Shown in pieces: positions 1 through 9,516 of a DNA stretch of 64,000 nt; position 1 is the stretch's first letter; each line of letters starts with the position of its first letter. The position numbers were made by a program, and so were the translations under genes. Under the pieces are notes generated by a model, which ran no database searches, was not told the DNA's origin, and saw only the letters and a list, made by a program, of their open reading frames with translations. The stretch comes from Deltaproteobacteria bacterium. Its GTDB lineage: Bacteria; Myxococcota_A; Polyangia; Polyangiales; Polyangiaceae. The DNA lies in assembly GCA_016218915.1 (NCBI GenBank), contig JACRCQ010000054.1, positions 124,001 to 188,000 on the forward strand. Reading direction: 5' to 3'.

Positions 1-28
1 GCGCCGGTGTTGAGGAGCGCATTGCTAG

Positions 29-47
29 CCTCGCTTCCTTTGCGAGG
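29..47. terminator. Short hairpin at window start
   Basis: A 6-bp stem (cctcgc / gcgagg) with a 7-nt loop lies about 30 bp before the first coding region. There is no T-run, so it may be part of a terminator for a gene outside the window or chance pairing in GC-rich DNA. Confidence 0.2.
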
Positions 48-79
48 TCGAACGTGATGATACTACACCCACCAGCAGC

Positions 80-499
80 ATGGTTTGGCAAGGCCCCATT
101 CGTCGCGAGCAGAGAATCCGATCCAGCGGGCTCGGTTGGATGCTGTTGTTCCTCGTGCTTCGGTGTGGACTCGGAGGGATCGCCAGCTTCGCGCTGCCGC
201 TGGAAGGTGGCGGCGCGGTGCTGTTGCAGCTGGCCCTCGTCGCAGTGATCGTGCTGTCGGCCCGCTCGATGTGGAAAGGCAGACGCGCAGGGTTCTTCGG
301 GTTGATTGCAGTCTTCGGAGTCGGAGTCGTGTTGGATGTCGTGCAGGCCTTCCTGTCACCGGGCGGGGCTGGAGCCTTTGCTGCGGTTGCGCTGCTCGAC
401 AGCATACATCTGCTCGTTGTCGGCTCTTTCTGGAGGGTGTTCTGCCGGCGCGACCCAGCCGCGATCGACACAGGTACGCCCGCTACGCCCGCGAGCTGA
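80..499 (+). CDS. Small four-helix membrane protein (DUF2569-like)
   Basis: A 139-residue hydrophobic protein with about four membrane segments (roughly residues 20-40, 44-62, 70-90 and 97-117). The first is preceded by a GLGWMLLFL stretch that recalls the GLGGWL opening of DUF2569 proteins. The C-terminus is short and polar. Two frames overlap here, but only this one shows the hydrophobic-helix/basic-loop pattern of a real membrane protein. No good ribosome binding site precedes the ATG at 80, and a start at Met21 (position 140) is possible. Function is unknown, and the family assignment is by resemblance only. Confidence 0.5.
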   Translation: MVWQGPIRREQRIRSSGLGWMLLFLVLRCGLGGIASFALPLEGGGAVLLQLALVAVIVLSARSMWKGRRAGFFGLIAVFGVGVVLDVVQAFLSPGGAGAFAAVALLDSIHLLVVGSFWRVFCRRDPAAIDTGTPATPAS

Positions 500-707
500 C
501 GCGTTTCCCCAAGCTCGAGTCGGTCCGCGCGCCTCGTTGGCTCACGGCTTGCACCCCCGACGGTGGGAAACCCGCAACACCTCGGTCGAGGCCTTCATGA
601 ATTCGATCTTGCGGTATTTCGAGACGATCGCATCCCCAGCGTCCCCTGCCATGGGATCACCAGGTAGGAGCAGGCGGATCCCATCCGGATCCGCGGTACA
701 ATGGACC

Positions 708-2522
708 ATGCGCTCCTTCCCCCTCCTTTCTGCCCTGGCGATCGTCCCTGCCATGCTCGCAACCTCCCCAGGATGCAGCGCAGGGGGCAATGACTCGGTC
801 TTCGACCCGGCCACCCACAAGGGCGGCTCAGGTGGATCGTCCGGGAACCAGGGCGGCGGCGGCAGCGGTAACACCGGCGGCACCATCATCACCACCGAGG
901 ATTCCGGCCCCCCCTGCGAGCTGCGCTGCTCGGCCGACCTCCACCAGGTGATCGACTGCCACGACGTCGTCACCGTGACCTGCCCTGCCACGCAAGGTTG
1001 CGGACAAGGAGGCAAGTGCACGGACCCGTGCTCCGCTGCCCAAGCCAACAAGAGCACCCTGGGGTGCGACTTCTACTCCCTGCCGCCTTCGCCCGAGACC
1101 GAGACTCCTGGCTCGTGCTTTGCCGCATTGATCGCCAACACCTGGACCTCGCCGATCTCGATCACCGTCGAGTACCAGGGGCAGCAGCTCGATGTCGGGA
1201 ACCTCGCGCGCGTGCCGGTCGGAAGTGGCACGTCGATCACCTACCAGCCTCTGCAGAACGGACAGCTCGGCGTTGGCGAAGTCGGCATCCTCTTCCTATC
1301 GCAGGGCCCGCCCAACGGAATGCTCCACGTAGGCTGCCCAGCCGGAACGGCCAGCGGGATCAACTCTGATCCGGCCCTGCTCGGCACTGGGTTCGTCAAC
1401 GCGTTCCACATCACGACCTCGGCACCGATCGTGGCCTATGACATCTACCCCTACGGTGGAGCTCCCAGCTACGTGTCGAGCGCCACACAGCTGATACCGA
1501 CGCCGGCCTGGGGAACGAACTACATTGCCGCAGACGCCTACGAGGTGGACCCGAACCTCGTTTCCTTTGGCGGGATGCCCTTCGTGCAAATCGTGGCTGC
1601 GCAGGACGACACCACGGTCACGATCAGCCCGACATCAGCGATCGTGGGCGGAGGGGGCGTGAATCCGACCGGGGCAGGCCAGCCGCAGGACTACAAGCTC
1701 AACCGGGGACAGGCCGTGCAGTTCCTGCAGAACGCGGAGCTCGCCGGCAGCCCGATCAGCTCGGACAAGCCGATCAGCGTCTGGGGCGGAACCGGCTGCA
1801 TGTACGTGCCCCTCGGCGTGTATGCCTGCGACTCCGGCCACCAGGAGCTCCTGCCAGTCAGCGCCATGGGCTTTGCCTACGCTGCCGTGCGCCACCGCGG
1901 ACGCTCTGGGCAGGAAGAGAATGCGCCTTGGACCTTGATCGGCGCTGTGGACGACACGCAGCTGGTCTACGAGCCGTCCGCGCCTCCGGGTGCTCCGGAC
2001 ACGGTCGGCAGCGGGCAGATGGTTCGTTTCAACGCTTCCGAGCCGTTCATCGTCAAGAGCCAGGACGACAAGCATCCGTTCTACCTGTCAGCGGTGATGA
2101 CCGGCGGTGACAACGGGCACAGTGGAATGGGAGATCCGGAATGGGTCAATTCGGTCCCACCAGCCCAGTATCTCGCGCACTACCTGTTCTTGACCGATCC
2201 CACCTATGGGAACACGAACCTCGTGTTCGTGCGGCAGAAGGCAAAGGACGGCACCTTCAAAGACGTCACGCTCGATTGCGTCGGGGTGCTGGGTGACTGG
2301 CAGCCCGTGGGCAATGAAGGGCAATACGAGTACACCCGGGTAGACCTGAACGTGGGCGGCCAGCCGCAAGGCGCGTGCGACAACGGCGTGCACATCGCCG
2401 ATAGCGAAGCAGCGTTCGGATTGACGGTGTGGGGCTGGGACTCGTATGTAAGCTACGCCTACACCGCAGGAATGAGCACCCAGCCGATCAACACGGTGGT
2501 CGTGCCGCCCGTTCCCAAGTAG
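708..2522 (+). CDS. IgGFc-binding-domain lipoprotein
   Basis: A 604-residue exported protein. It starts with a signal peptide and a lipobox-like SPGC around residues 18-21, then a Gly/Ser/Asn-rich linker, then a short Cys-rich segment (about residues 65-115). The rest matches the IgGFc-binding N-terminal domain seen in many myxobacterial surface proteins. Recognisable parts are a central AYDIYPYGG followed by a QLIPT.AWGTNY segment, and the block FVQIVAAQDDTTVTI. The open frame extends upstream to 306, but the ATG at 708 places the signal peptide at the N-terminus and is preferred. It is probably anchored to the outer membrane and surface-exposed. The ligand is unknown; the domain name comes from mucus and IgG-Fc binding proteins of animals and does not prove IgG binding here. 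Confidence 0.8.
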   Translation: MRSFPLLSALAIVPAMLATSPGCSAGGNDSVFDPATHKGGSGGSSGNQGGGGSGNTGGTIITTEDSGPPCELRCSADLHQVIDCHDVVTVTCPATQGCGQGGKCTDPCSAAQANKSTLGCDFYSLPPSPETETPGSCFAALIANTWTSPISITVEYQGQQLDVGNLARVPVGSGTSITYQPLQNGQLGVGEVGILFLSQGPPNGMLHVGCPAGTASGINSDPALLGTGFVNAFHITTSAPIVAYDIYPYGGAPSYVSSATQLIPTPAWGTNYIAADAYEVDPNLVSFGGMPFVQIVAAQDDTTVTISPTSAIVGGGGVNPTGAGQPQDYKLNRGQAVQFLQNAELAGSPISSDKPISVWGGTGCMYVPLGVYACDSGHQELLPVSAMGFAYAAVRHRGRSGQEENAPWTLIGAVDDTQLVYEPSAPPGAPDTVGSGQMVRFNASEPFIVKSQDDKHPFYLSAVMTGGDNGHSGMGDPEWVNSVPPAQYLAHYLFLTDPTYGNTNLVFVRQKAKDGTFKDVTLDCVGVLGDWQPVGNEGQYEYTRVDLNVGGQPQGACDNGVHIADSEAAFGLTVWGWDSYVSYAYTAGMSTQPINTVVVPPVPK

Positions 2523-2535
2523 CTCGCGCCCACGC

Positions 2536-3318
2536 TCACCGGCAAATCGCGTTCCCCTCGCACACCATGTCGCCAGGGCACTTCGCGCCACCCGCCATCA
2601 TTCCGCAGTAGTACATGCAGAACGTGAACGTGCCGGCATCCGTGCATGTCCCCTTGGATCCAGGCGCAGCCGTGGTGCAGTCTTCATCCTTCTGGCACTT
2701 GGGCGCGCAGTAGGCAGCGGTGTATTCGCCCTGGACGCACTCTGCGCCATCCTTGCACTCGGCCGAGCCGATGCAGTGTTCGCCCGGTCCCTTGGTGGGA
2801 ACGGTCAAGGAAGGTTCGAGGCAGAACTCCTGGGCCGTGCAGACCAGTCCGTCAGGACAGGTTCCGCCATGCACACCGCACAGCGAATAGCATATCTTGG
2901 TGTCTGGATGACATCCGACTCCGTTGCCCGAAGGCGACGCGGGGCAGTCGGTGTCAGCGCCGCAGTCCTTGGTGCATTGACCGTACTCGGGGTCGGTGAC
3001 GGTCGTGACGCACTTGTAGCCGGCCTGGCACGCGTCCGGAGTCGAGCAGGGCTCGTACGGCCCCGCGGTACCGGCAGCCTCGGACGGGATTGCGTCCGTG
3101 CAGCTCGCACAGGCGTCATCACCCGGACCGTCCACGCCCGCGTCCACGCCGCCTGCGCCCGCGCTGCCACCTTGCGCGGCGCCGCCGCTGCCACCGGCGC
3201 CGGACTGTCCGGAGGCGCCGGAAGAGCCTGCAGCGGCAGGAGTCTGCTCCGAGGTCCCAGAGGAGCAGGAGAGGGACGCGATCACGGCGAGGACCGAGAC
3301 GAATGCGAGACGGTTCAT
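2536..3318 (-). CDS. Cys-rich lipoprotein
   Basis: A 260-residue lipoprotein with a signal peptide ending in LSC-SSG (Cys18) and a Gly/Ala/Ser-rich linker to about residue 55. About twenty Cys residues then fall in loosely repeated units of the form C..G..C....C (for example GHCIGSAECKDGAECVQG). An AGGAG ribosome binding site precedes the ATG at 3318. It is convergent with the preceding gene, with only 13 bp between the stops. No catalytic motif is visible; the Cys pattern suggests a disulfide-stabilised extracellular protein. It is of the same general type as the products at 23566-24291 and 59138-60271. Confidence 0.75.
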   Translation of the reverse strand: MNRLAFVSVLAVIASLSCSSGTSEQTPAAAGSSGASGQSGAGGSGGAAQGGSAGAGGVDAGVDGPGDDACASCTDAIPSEAAGTAGPYEPCSTPDACQAGYKCVTTVTDPEYGQCTKDCGADTDCPASPSGNGVGCHPDTKICYSLCGVHGGTCPDGLVCTAQEFCLEPSLTVPTKGPGEHCIGSAECKDGAECVQGEYTAAYCAPKCQKDEDCTTAAPGSKGTCTDAGTFTFCMYYCGMMAGGAKCPGDMVCEGNAICR

Positions 3319-3393
3319 GCTGGACTCCTGAACGTCCGGGGGACTCGACGCGTGCTGATCAGCTCAACTTCTTTGATCGACCGAAGCAGGGAA

Positions 3394-5031
3394 TCAAGTC
3401 GTTCCGCGGGCGGCGGAAGATCGCCGCCTGGGTGTCGGTCGTCGGTGTGACCGACGACACGCGAGCAACATCGAAGCCACGACGGCCCAAAGCCCCAGCG
3501 AGCCCGACGGTCCCGCACTCCGGCAAGAGCATCCGCCCGAATCGTCGTTCGACTGCCACGCGATGGAAGGCTTGCCCGAGTCTGCCGCGGCACTGTCCGC
3601 AGCGTGCTCCACGATCGCGTCCACCGACGCTTCGTTCGCAGGAGTAGGCTCCTGCGCAACGTCGATGGACGCCTCGGGCTGGGGCTCAGGCTGGGGCTCA
3701 GGCCCTGGTGCATGGCAGACGTCGTCGGTCCCCACAGGCTGCACTTCGCAAGGCGAGCAGTCCTGCTTCTCGAGGTTGCCGTTGTTGCACCGCCACGCCT
3801 CGGTGAGATCGGTCGTGCAGTTCCACAGCGACCAGGCGTCGTTGCACGCGCAGGTACCACCCAGCTTCTCCATGTACTGGCACCACATCCAGTAGTAGCC
3901 CGGGTCCCAGTGGTTGCTGGCACCGCCATAGGTTCCGCCCGCGGACTTGGCCTTGGTCTCGCACGCATCCAGGCCTTCCGCACAGGGCGGCGAGCATTCG
4001 TCGATCAAGTTGCCGTTCGGTATCTGGTAGTGCCCGATGATGTGGCTGCGGTCCAGAGGAACGGTCCATCGCTCTCGGATCGACTTCACCAGCTCCACGC
4101 TCTTGTCGTACTCGGCTGCGGCAAAGCCGGACTTGTTCGAAGCGACCCCCACGTGCTCGATCCCGATGGAATGCTTGTTGTAGCACCAGTTTCCCGCATG
4201 CCAGGCTGTGTCAGATTCGGACACGAACTGCGCCACCCGGGACCCATCGGCATCCACCAGGTAGTGCGCCGACTTGCCACCGTCGTTCTGCAGCGTGGCG
4301 AGCGATGCGTCCCACCCGCCTTCCGTGTCGTGGACCACGACGGTGTCGACCGAAGCGTTGCCATCGGGACGCCCAGGGGTCCACTTGTCGGTCTGCGGCG
4401 TGTCGACCCAGATCGCACCTGGGAAGTCCGGCGCCATCGTGTGCAGTCCAGCAGGCGCGAACGTCAGCGCTAGCGGGATCTCCCTGTGCTCGTCGATGTG
4501 CACCAGCTCACCATCGCGCGCAGGATACAGACCGCCGCGCAGCAGGGTCTTGTAGACGCGGGCCACGTAGTCTCGGCGCAACGATGGGGAGCCGAAGCCT
4601 GCCAGCTCGCCGACCGCTTCGCTCCAGGACGCGAGGTCGTTGCTCTGCGCGCCCATCCGCCTTCCGAGGTCGGCCAGCACCATCACCCCGGCGACCGTGC
4701 CCAGGTCCGTGTCGGCCTGCAGCGCGACCTCATCGACGGACAGGAGCCTCGCGCCAGCGGCCAGGGAGTTGAACCGACCGTGGCGCAGCTCCAGGATGCC
4801 TGCCACGGGAACGCTCTCGCTGCCTGTCACCGCGCGAAGGCTCGGCAGGAGCAATCCACCTTCGACGACAGCGATGGCGAGCACCAGGTCGCGGGGCACG
4901 CCCTGTTGCACGGCCAACTCGGAGACCTGGCGGGCTAGCGGCCCTTCGGGCATCGCACTGCCAGGATCCCCCGGCCGCCCGCAGGCTGCGAGCAAGATCA
5001 AGGAAGCTGCAGCGATGGTTCGAGCGCGCAT
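3394..5031 (-). CDS. N-acetylmuramoyl-L-alanine amidase (amidase_2), MYXO-CTERM
   Basis: A 545-residue exported protein with three parts. A lipoprotein-type signal (LLAAC, Cys17) leads into a helical segment (residues 32-150, VPRDLVLAIAVVEGG) that resembles lytic-transglycosylase helices. An amidase_2/PGRP domain spans about residues 225-345, with candidate zinc ligands His234 (VVVHDTE) and His334 (HIIGHYQIP) and the HAGNWCYNKHSIGIEHVG core. A Cys-rich segment and a Pro/Glu linker follow, then a MYXO-CTERM-like tail (GGCSCRS, a hydrophobic helix, RR). The ATG at 5031 is chosen because a GGAGG site lies just upstream of it and inside a longer frame that begins at 5043. It likely cleaves the stem peptide from glycan in peptidoglycan, of prey or self. 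Carrying both a lipobox and a MYXO-CTERM tail is unusual. Confidence 0.85.
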   Translation of the reverse strand: MRARTIAAASLILLAACGRPGDPGSAMPEGPLARQVSELAVQQGVPRDLVLAIAVVEGGLLLPSLRAVTGSESVPVAGILELRHGRFNSLAAGARLLSVDEVALQADTDLGTVAGVMVLADLGRRMGAQSNDLASWSEAVGELAGFGSPSLRRDYVARVYKTLLRGGLYPARDGELVHIDEHREIPLALTFAPAGLHTMAPDFPGAIWVDTPQTDKWTPGRPDGNASVDTVVVHDTEGGWDASLATLQNDGGKSAHYLVDADGSRVAQFVSESDTAWHAGNWCYNKHSIGIEHVGVASNKSGFAAAEYDKSVELVKSIRERWTVPLDRSHIIGHYQIPNGNLIDECSPPCAEGLDACETKAKSAGGTYGGASNHWDPGYYWMWCQYMEKLGGTCACNDAWSLWNCTTDLTEAWRCNNGNLEKQDCSPCEVQPVGTDDVCHAPGPEPQPEPQPEASIDVAQEPTPANEASVDAIVEHAADSAAADSGKPSIAWQSNDDSGGCSCRSAGPSGSLGLWAVVASMLLACRRSHRRPTPRRRSSAARGTT

Positions 5032-5075
5032 CTGGACCTCCACCGACGGATTCGGGACGTCCAGGCTAGCTCAAA

Positions 5076-6476
5076 TCACTGCCAGGGGCACGCGAGGGCA
5101 ACCTGCACCGGCAGCGGGCTATCCGTGGTCGTGCCGTCGCCCAGCTGCCCCTGGTCGTTCAATCCCCAGCACCACAGGGCGCCATCGTTCCCGCGCGCGC
5201 AGGTGTGGTGCAGACCAGGCGCGACCTGCGCGACTTGTGAGCCCACGGTCGCCACCTGCACGGGCGCGAAGACGTTGATGTTCTGCGTTCCATCTCCGAC
5301 CTGGCCGTGATCGTTGTGCCCCCAGCACCAGAGGGTGCCGTCGAGCCTGATCGCGCAGGTGTGGTAGACGCCCGCAGCTACGCGCGCGACTTGTGCTCCC
5401 AGCTCGGTCACCGGCACCGGATTCGGGCACGGCCCGACCCCGCAATTCAACGGTCCAGGAGCCCAGTTGGCGATCTGGCCGTGGAGGTTCGACCCCCAGC
5501 ACCACAGCGTATGGTCCTTCTTGACCACGCAGGTGTGATACGTGCCGACGTCGAAGTGCGATGTCTGATCCGCGAGCGCGATGACTTGCATCGGCTCGGG
5601 CGAGTCAGCCGTGGTGCCGCTCCCGATCTGCCCATCGTTGTTCCTTCCCCAGCACCAGAGCGATTGGTCGTACTTCCTCGCGCAGGTGTGCCTGCTGGTG
5701 GCAACTTCCGCTACCTGGGAGTCCAGCGTCTCGATGACCGTTGGGGGCGTTGCCGTTGGCCAGTCCGACGAGAACTCGGCGCCCCAGCACCATACAGTGT
5801 TGTCGCTCCTGCGCGCGCAGGCTCGGCTCGAACCTGCTTCCAGCTGCAAGACGTCACTTCCGAGTGCGCTTACCAACGTCGGCGTGGGCACGAAGTTTGG
5901 CGTGTCGGTCCCGTTGCCGATTGCCAGCTCTGCGTGCACGTTGCTCCCCCAACACCAGAGGGTTCCGTCAAGCTTCTGCGCGCAGGTGTGGGTATCGCCG
6001 AGCGCGATGCGCGCAACCTCCTGGCCGAGGTTCGTGACCTGCTGCGGCCCCAGAGCCTCGGAGCTGCCCCCGAGCTGATCCTGCTCGTTGCTCCCCCAGC
6101 ACCAGAGCGTGTGATCGGATCGGATCGCACAAGCATGCTCCGTTCCCGATGCGACCTCGATCGCACAGGCCGAGGGCGTGCCCGCAGCGCCGCCCGCGCC
6201 GCTCATCCCGCCTGTGCCGCTCATCCCGCCCGCGCCGCTCGTTCCGCCCTCGCCGCCCGCGCCGCTCGCGCCGCTCGCGCCGCTACCCCCGCTTCCGCCC
6301 ATGCCGCCGACGCCAGACTTCCCTCCCGTGTGCGTCGACGCATCAGGACCGCTTCCACCAGAAGCGATCTCAACTCCGTACTCGACCGTAACCTTTCCAC
6401 CGCAGGAGATGGCAAAGACCGCCGCGAGTGTGCCGCAAAAGCGGAGCGGACTGGCCATGATTCGAGAGTACAGCAT
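5076..6476 (-). CDS. RCC1-repeat lipoprotein (seven repeats)
   Basis: A 466-residue protein with a signal peptide ending in AISC, a long Gly/Ala/Ser linker (about residues 39-100) and then seven RCC1/BNR-type units. Each unit has the core H(T/A)CA...D.(T/S)LWCWG.N..GQ(L/I/V)G. Seven is the number needed for one complete seven-bladed propeller. Each repeat carries two Cys, at HxCA and WCWG, which probably form one disulfide per blade. The ATG at 6476 has a good AAGGGGG site; an internal Met at 6458 is an alternative. Such proteins are probably surface-displayed binding scaffolds. No ligand can be named. Confidence 0.85.
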   Translation of the reverse strand: MLYSRIMASPLRFCGTLAAVFAISCGGKVTVEYGVEIASGGSGPDASTHTGGKSGVGGMGGSGGSGASGASGAGGEGGTSGAGGMSGTGGMSGAGGAAGTPSACAIEVASGTEHACAIRSDHTLWCWGSNEQDQLGGSSEALGPQQVTNLGQEVARIALGDTHTCAQKLDGTLWCWGSNVHAELAIGNGTDTPNFVPTPTLVSALGSDVLQLEAGSSRACARRSDNTVWCWGAEFSSDWPTATPPTVIETLDSQVAEVATSRHTCARKYDQSLWCWGRNNDGQIGSGTTADSPEPMQVIALADQTSHFDVGTYHTCVVKKDHTLWCWGSNLHGQIANWAPGPLNCGVGPCPNPVPVTELGAQVARVAAGVYHTCAIRLDGTLWCWGHNDHGQVGDGTQNINVFAPVQVATVGSQVAQVAPGLHHTCARGNDGALWCWGLNDQGQLGDGTTTDSPLPVQVALACPWQ

Positions 6477-6724
6477 GAGCCCCCTTTCGGATCGCGGACG
6501 TGGCTGTGCGTGGGATCAATAAGACAGCAAGACGCGTGCCACAGTGAAAAGGATGGATATCCGTCGAGTTGTGGAGCCTCCGCTGCGTCCTCGACCATCC
6601 TGGTAGCGGGGTGCCGTCAACTAAGAGACGCTGCGAAACAGTGACGTCCCAAGATCCTCCCCTCGCCAGGTTACTTCGTGGGCTGCGCCACTCTGCAAGG
6701 CAAGCACGGGCGGGCCGGAACCGA

Positions 6725-8224
6725 CTACTTGAACTCGATTGCCCAGAAGGAGATGTCGCAGTTGGAAGCGCCGGTGCCGCTCGTCTGCCGCCAGACATCG
6801 AACGCCCCGGATGCCTGCTTCGCGGTAAACGAGCATACGCCCGCGTTCATCGTGTTGTTGTAGGACGTGTTGCCACCGTGTAGATACAAGCCGCCGCCGG
6901 AAGCGATCGTACGTAGTGGAGCGTACGCGCCGACATTGGCACTCACCTGTGTGCCGAACCCCGAGAAGCCCGCCGACCCCGGGCGGGCCAGCGTCCCGTT
7001 GTTGAACGATATCGCCTGCCACGAGATCGTTCCGGCCGAGCCGACTCCCGATCGATTGAACATCATCGTGGTGGTGTTGGTGAATCGGGCCCGAAACATC
7101 TTCTGCGCGAGATTGTCCGAAGTGCTGGAGCTTATGTCGTACGAGAAGACGAGCCAGCTCCGGGTGGTGTCCACAGCTGGGATGGTCTGCACGGGTGCAG
7201 TCTCGCCTGACGGGTAGGGGAGGTCACCTGTCTGGACCGTGGCTCCATCAAAGCTCACGACCTGCCACTCCACGATACCGTTCGCCGCCGCTTCTCCGAC
7301 GTTGAGCTCCAGCGCAGAGGGGCCCGCGATCTTCGCGCGAACGAAGTCTCCCTTGCCGAGAGCAGCACCCGAGTTCCGATAGCTGATGATCGGGAAGGTG
7401 CGCAGGGTTTCTACCGAGCTGGTCAAGGGCACCGTGACCTTGGTCGATGTCATGGCCACGTTGCCGCGCTGTACCAGCACGCCCGACTGGAACTCAGCCA
7501 CGTACCAGACGATGGAAACAGCCGGGCTTCCTGCAGCACCCACGCGCTGGAAGGTGACGTGGGATGCGTCGGAGAGCCTCCCGGACACCTGCATCGCACT
7601 GGGCTCCACTGCGTCGAACCGCGTGCCAAACACCAGGAACGCCCTGTCCATCGCAACCGGAGTGATGGCCACCGTGGCCGAGGATGCATCGGCTGCCAGC
7701 ACCTGCTCGCCCGTCTGCACGGCTTTCACCGCGCTCGTGCCGCCGGCGCCGCCGCTTCCCCCTGCTCCGGACGTCCCCGCAGCCCCTCCAGTCGCGCCGC
7801 CTGCCCCAGCCGTGCCCGCGCTACCACCCGCACCTGCCGTGCCGGCAGCTCCCGCAGTTCCTGCTGTGCCCGCAACACCGCCCGCACCTGCTGTGCCTGC
7901 AGCTCCGCCCGTTCCCGCCGTGCCCGCAACGCCGCCTGCGCCCGTTCCGCCAGCCCCGGATGTCCCCGCAGCACCACCGGTGCCCGATGTGCCACCTTCC
8001 CCTGCGCTGCCGCTGCTCCCTGCGGATCCGCCTGCGCCACCCATGGCGCCCGAGCCCGATTGCCCCGCCTCACCGCCTACCCCTGCATTGCCTCCCACGC
8101 TCGAATCACCGCCCGCGGCTACGCTGGCATCGGCCGCGAGGTCCTTGTACTCGCCGTCGATTCCCAGAATCGTCGTGCAAGCAGGGATCAGCGCCGCCAG
8201 AGCGAGCACGACTGCAGCGCGCAT
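6725..8224 (-). CDS. Gly-rich lipoprotein with C-terminal beta domain
   Basis: A 499-residue lipoprotein. The signal peptide ends in LIPAC-TTILGIDGEY, a beginning shared by many myxobacterial lipoproteins. A 126-residue Gly/Ala/Ser/Thr tract of low complexity comes next. The rest (about 165-499) is a beta-rich domain with repeated hydrophobic strands and no recognisable catalytic motif. It looks like two similar halves, since phrases such as SWLVFSYD and AFLVFGTR recur. The open frame reaches 8341, but the Met at 8224 starts the signal peptide. Function is unknown; it could be a surface adhesin or stalk protein. Confidence 0.7.
   Translation of the reverse strand: MRAAVVLALAALIPACTTILGIDGEYKDLAADASVAAGGDSSVGGNAGVGGEAGQSGSGAMGGAGGSAGSSGSAGEGGTSGTGGAAGTSGAGGTGAGGVAGTAGTGGAAGTAGAGGVAGTAGTAGAAGTAGAGGSAGTAGAGGATGGAAGTSGAGGSGGAGGTSAVKAVQTGEQVLAADASSATVAITPVAMDRAFLVFGTRFDAVEPSAMQVSGRLSDASHVTFQRVGAAGSPAVSIVWYVAEFQSGVLVQRGNVAMTSTKVTVPLTSSVETLRTFPIISYRNSGAALGKGDFVRAKIAGPSALELNVGEAAANGIVEWQVVSFDGATVQTGDLPYPSGETAPVQTIPAVDTTRSWLVFSYDISSSTSDNLAQKMFRARFTNTTTMMFNRSGVGSAGTISWQAISFNNGTLARPGSAGFSGFGTQVSANVGAYAPLRTIASGGGLYLHGGNTSYNNTMNAGVCSFTAKQASGAFDVWRQTSGTGASNCDISFWAIEFK
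7736..8113 (-). repeat. Coding low-complexity Gly/Ala/Ser/Thr tract
   Basis: This stretch encodes about 126 residues composed almost only of Gly, Ala, Ser and Thr. The densest part has a 9-12 residue rhythm (GGVAGTAGTGGAAGTAGAGG). Codon choice varies between copies, so it looks like selection on amino-acid composition, with some recent duplication in the middle. Similar but shorter tracts occur in the neighbouring lipoproteins. Confidence 0.85.
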
Positions 8225-8426
8225 CCGCGAGGGCACACCCTCCCGTGCGCTCGCGGTCGTCGGAGCAGGGTTCGGCGCGCGCAGGTCACGGATGGGCATC
8301 AAGAGCATGATAGCTCCATGCGTGCCGATCACCCAGGCCACAATCCCGCGGCGCCGCAGCGCGTAGTCCGCCGTTGACGCGCCGATCGCCGCTACCGTAG
8401 CGTGGATCCTTCAAGGAGAGGTCCGG

Positions 8427-9512
8427 ATGCGCACCCTTGTCGCGACGATCATCGCAACCGTTCTGCTGGCAGGTTGCAGCAACGACAGCAACCCGTCGGA
8501 GCCTGTGGTCATTCCGGAGTCGGACGCAGCCCAGGACGTGGTGCTGCAGGAGGATGCTGCGTCAGAAGAAGCAGAGGCTGCGGTCCTGCCCGACGCGCAA
8601 CCCGAGTCCGGCGTCTACCCGTGCGGAACCCAGCCTCCGAACCCGGATTCGCGCAAGCTGCCGCTCGACGTGACCAACGCTGCACCGGATCTGGAGCTTC
8701 GGACCGGAAGCGAGCGCATCGAGCTGTACGCGCGCAAGTCGTCGTCGCTCACCCACGAAAAGCTCGTCGACATCGCCAATCGTTCCTGCGAAGCGTTGAC
8801 CTTCGATCTGAAGGAGTTCGCAGTCTCGGCTACGGAGCCTGCGCTGGCGCCGGCAGTGCGGATCATCGTGCTCGACGATCCGACCTACGACACGGCGACG
8901 CAGGCAGCTGGAAGCTACGGCGTGTCGTATCCCGAGGACGGCGCCTACGGCGATGCGGTGGTCGTGCCGGAGAGTGGGCTCAGCTCGCTGGTCGACTTCG
9001 ACGACACCTTGGCCCACGAGCTCACGCACATCGTGCACGGGCGGATGGCGCCCAACAACTACTACATCACCTGGTTCCTGATCGAAGGGACGGCCACGCT
9101 CGCTGGCACGCAGTACGGCATGCTCAAGCACAACAAGCCGACCGACTTCGTGAAAGGGTACCTGGTGGGAGCAACGGGCGCGGACGCGACCCTGACCTTT
9201 GACCGCTACGGGCTCGAGGACAAGACGCAGAACATGGGCGAGGTCGGGCATGATCAAGCGCTGAGCGCGTTCTTCATGGAGTACCTGCGGGTCAAGCACC
9301 TGCGCCCGGATGCAGGTGCAGGCTTCGCCGACGTGCAGGCGCGCATGCTTCAGGCGCAGATGCAGGTGAGCGACGGCTCGGACGAGCCGACGGCATTCGC
9401 CGCGCACATGGACGGGCTGAGCGAGCCTGATGCGCAGAAGGCGTTCACGCAGTGGCTCGATGCGACCGTGGGAGACAGCGCAGCGAGGTTCGGAGGGACG
9501 CTCTTCGAGTAG
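8427..9512 (+). CDS. HELTH zinc-metalloprotease-like lipoprotein
   Basis: A 361-residue lipoprotein with a signal peptide ending in LLAGC-SNDSN and an acidic Asp/Glu/Ala-rich linker to about residue 60. The domain contains HELTH at residues 197-201, with a candidate third metal ligand Glu220 in FLIEGTATLAG. This spacing fits gluzincin-type peptidases. A GGAGAGG site precedes the ATG. It is divergent from the Gly-rich lipoprotein gene and convergent with the next gene (4 bp between the frames). It is probably a surface-anchored protease. The exact peptidase family is not clear, and peptidase activity is inferred from the HEXXH motif. Confidence 0.75.
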   Translation: MRTLVATIIATVLLAGCSNDSNPSEPVVIPESDAAQDVVLQEDAASEEAEAAVLPDAQPESGVYPCGTQPPNPDSRKLPLDVTNAAPDLELRTGSERIELYARKSSSLTHEKLVDIANRSCEALTFDLKEFAVSATEPALAPAVRIIVLDDPTYDTATQAAGSYGVSYPEDGAYGDAVVVPESGLSSLVDFDDTLAHELTHIVHGRMAPNNYYITWFLIEGTATLAGTQYGMLKHNKPTDFVKGYLVGATGADATLTFDRYGLEDKTQNMGEVGHDQALSAFFMEYLRVKHLRPDAGAGFADVQARMLQAQMQVSDGSDEPTAFAAHMDGLSEPDAQKAFTQWLDATVGDSAARFGGTLFE

Positions 9513-9516
9513 CGGG

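Noticed and set aside
7736-8113. CRISPR-like or satellite repeat
   Set aside because: Repeat is coding low-complexity (Gly/Ala/Ser/Thr) in frame with a lipoprotein, without constant repeat/spacer structure.
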